A stretch of DNA of 64,000 bases, from positions 124,001 to 188,000 of the forward strand of contig NZ_VOBG01000006.1 in assembly GCF_008369295.1 (NCBI RefSeq). The letters run 5' to 3'. Under the pieces are notes generated by a model that did not search any database, was not told where the DNA came from, and saw only the letters and a list, made by a program, of their open reading frames with translations. Origin of the DNA: Pseudomonas sp. ANT_H4 (GTDB taxonomy: Bacteria > Pseudomonadota > Gammaproteobacteria > Pseudomonadales > Pseudomonadaceae). The position numbers were made by a program, and so were the translations under genes. Shown piece by piece: positions 63,825 through 64,000 of the stretch (its first letter is position 1; each line of letters begins with the position of its first letter).

Positions 63825-64000
63825 TCAGGCTACCTCACATAGAGCGCTGGGATCGATGGAGAGTGCCAAGCGTACTCCGTCAGGGTGCAAGTCGTCTGCC
63901 GAACGGTTGAGCACGTCCACCACCAGTTCCACGCCTCGGGCTTCGACGCGATAGCGGATCACGTTGCCCAACAGGCTATGGCTGCGCACTAGAGCGTCGA
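63825..64000 (-). CDS. ABC transporter ATPase, C-terminal fragment (TOBE domain), partial
   Basis: The final 57 codons of a gene entering from the right edge. It reads DALVRSHSLLGNVIRYRVEA and then VELVVDVLNRSADDLHPD up to a stop at 63825. This is the TOBE-like tail of PotA/spermidine- or iron-type importer ATPases. I recall an ABC ATP-binding gene at the same place in P. aeruginosa (PA3254). Only the tail can be judged from here. Confidence 0.7.
   Translation of the reverse strand, partial: DALVRSHSLLGNVIRYRVEARGVELVVDVLNRSADDLHPDGVRLALSIDPSALCEVA

Overview
The window looks like chromosomal DNA of a Pseudomonas of the fluorescens group. The base composition is GC-rich. The encoded proteins are typical pseudomonad families (GpsA, SixA, FadE, RdgC, Prc/AlgO, a fadE-linked PA2817-type protein). 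Intergenic gaps carry pseudomonad REP-like palindromes and one large fluorescens-type inverted-repeat element. Several blocks follow the gene order I recall from P. aeruginosa (gpsA to alpha/beta hydrolases; fadE and its neighbour; FKBP, EAL-GGDEF, prc, quinone reductase), but joined differently. I see no prophage, insertion sequence, CRISPR array or plasmid backbone.

Layout. 0-3 kb: a TonB-dependent receptor coupled to a periplasmic binding-type protein that runs off the left edge. 3-13 kb: gpsA, sixA, an acyl-CoA ligase with a palindromic operator, a hotdog thioesterase, two alpha/beta hydrolases, an AI-2E type transporter and a two-component system. 13-20.5 kb: pyrF, two oxidoreductases, a frameshifted MocR regulator and a chemoreceptor. 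20.5-23 kb: tRNA-Glu and tRNA-Gly, then frameshifted alaX and lysR genes. 23-35 kb: fadE, a transglutaminase-like protein, a GST, a YadGH-like ABC exporter, a TetR/MFS pair, a SLAC1-type channel, an MFS-acyltransferase fusion and a Gdx/SugE guanidinium exporter preceded by two ACGA-loop hairpins that match a guanidine-II riboswitch. 35-38.3 kb: a sodium symporter, the large inverted repeat, rdgC and a duplicated tRNA-Val/tRNA-Asp pair.

38.3-46.5 kb carries a complete high-affinity potassium uptake operon on the minus strand, in the order kdpF, a 27-residue membrane peptide, kdpA, kdpC, kdpB, kdpD, kdpE. The A-C-B order differs from the textbook kdpFABCDE. 46.8-51.6 kb holds a BCCT-family betaine-type transporter, a CocE/S15-type hydrolase and a LysR regulator, likely a catabolic unit for a quaternary-amine compound. 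51.6-55 kb holds a gene remnant, a 38-residue membrane peptide and a two-gene module: a membrane-anchored catalase-like haemoprotein and a RoxA-like dihaem cytochrome c. This is the best candidate for a little-described system, possibly oxylipin or lipid-peroxide chemistry. 55-64 kb: an FKBP lipoprotein, a DUF1232 protein behind a pair of perfect inverted DnaA boxes, an HTH/Sel1 operon, an EAL-CBS-GGDDF protein, prc, a quinone reductase, a HAD phosphatase and the end of an ABC ATPase.

Three genes within 6 kb (16.4, 21.5 and 22.2 kb) each lack exactly one base and read perfectly if it is restored. This is either clustered sequencing error or recent gene decay, and it needs checking before those genes are called dead. 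Identifications rest on reading motifs and family resemblance by eye; no search was run.
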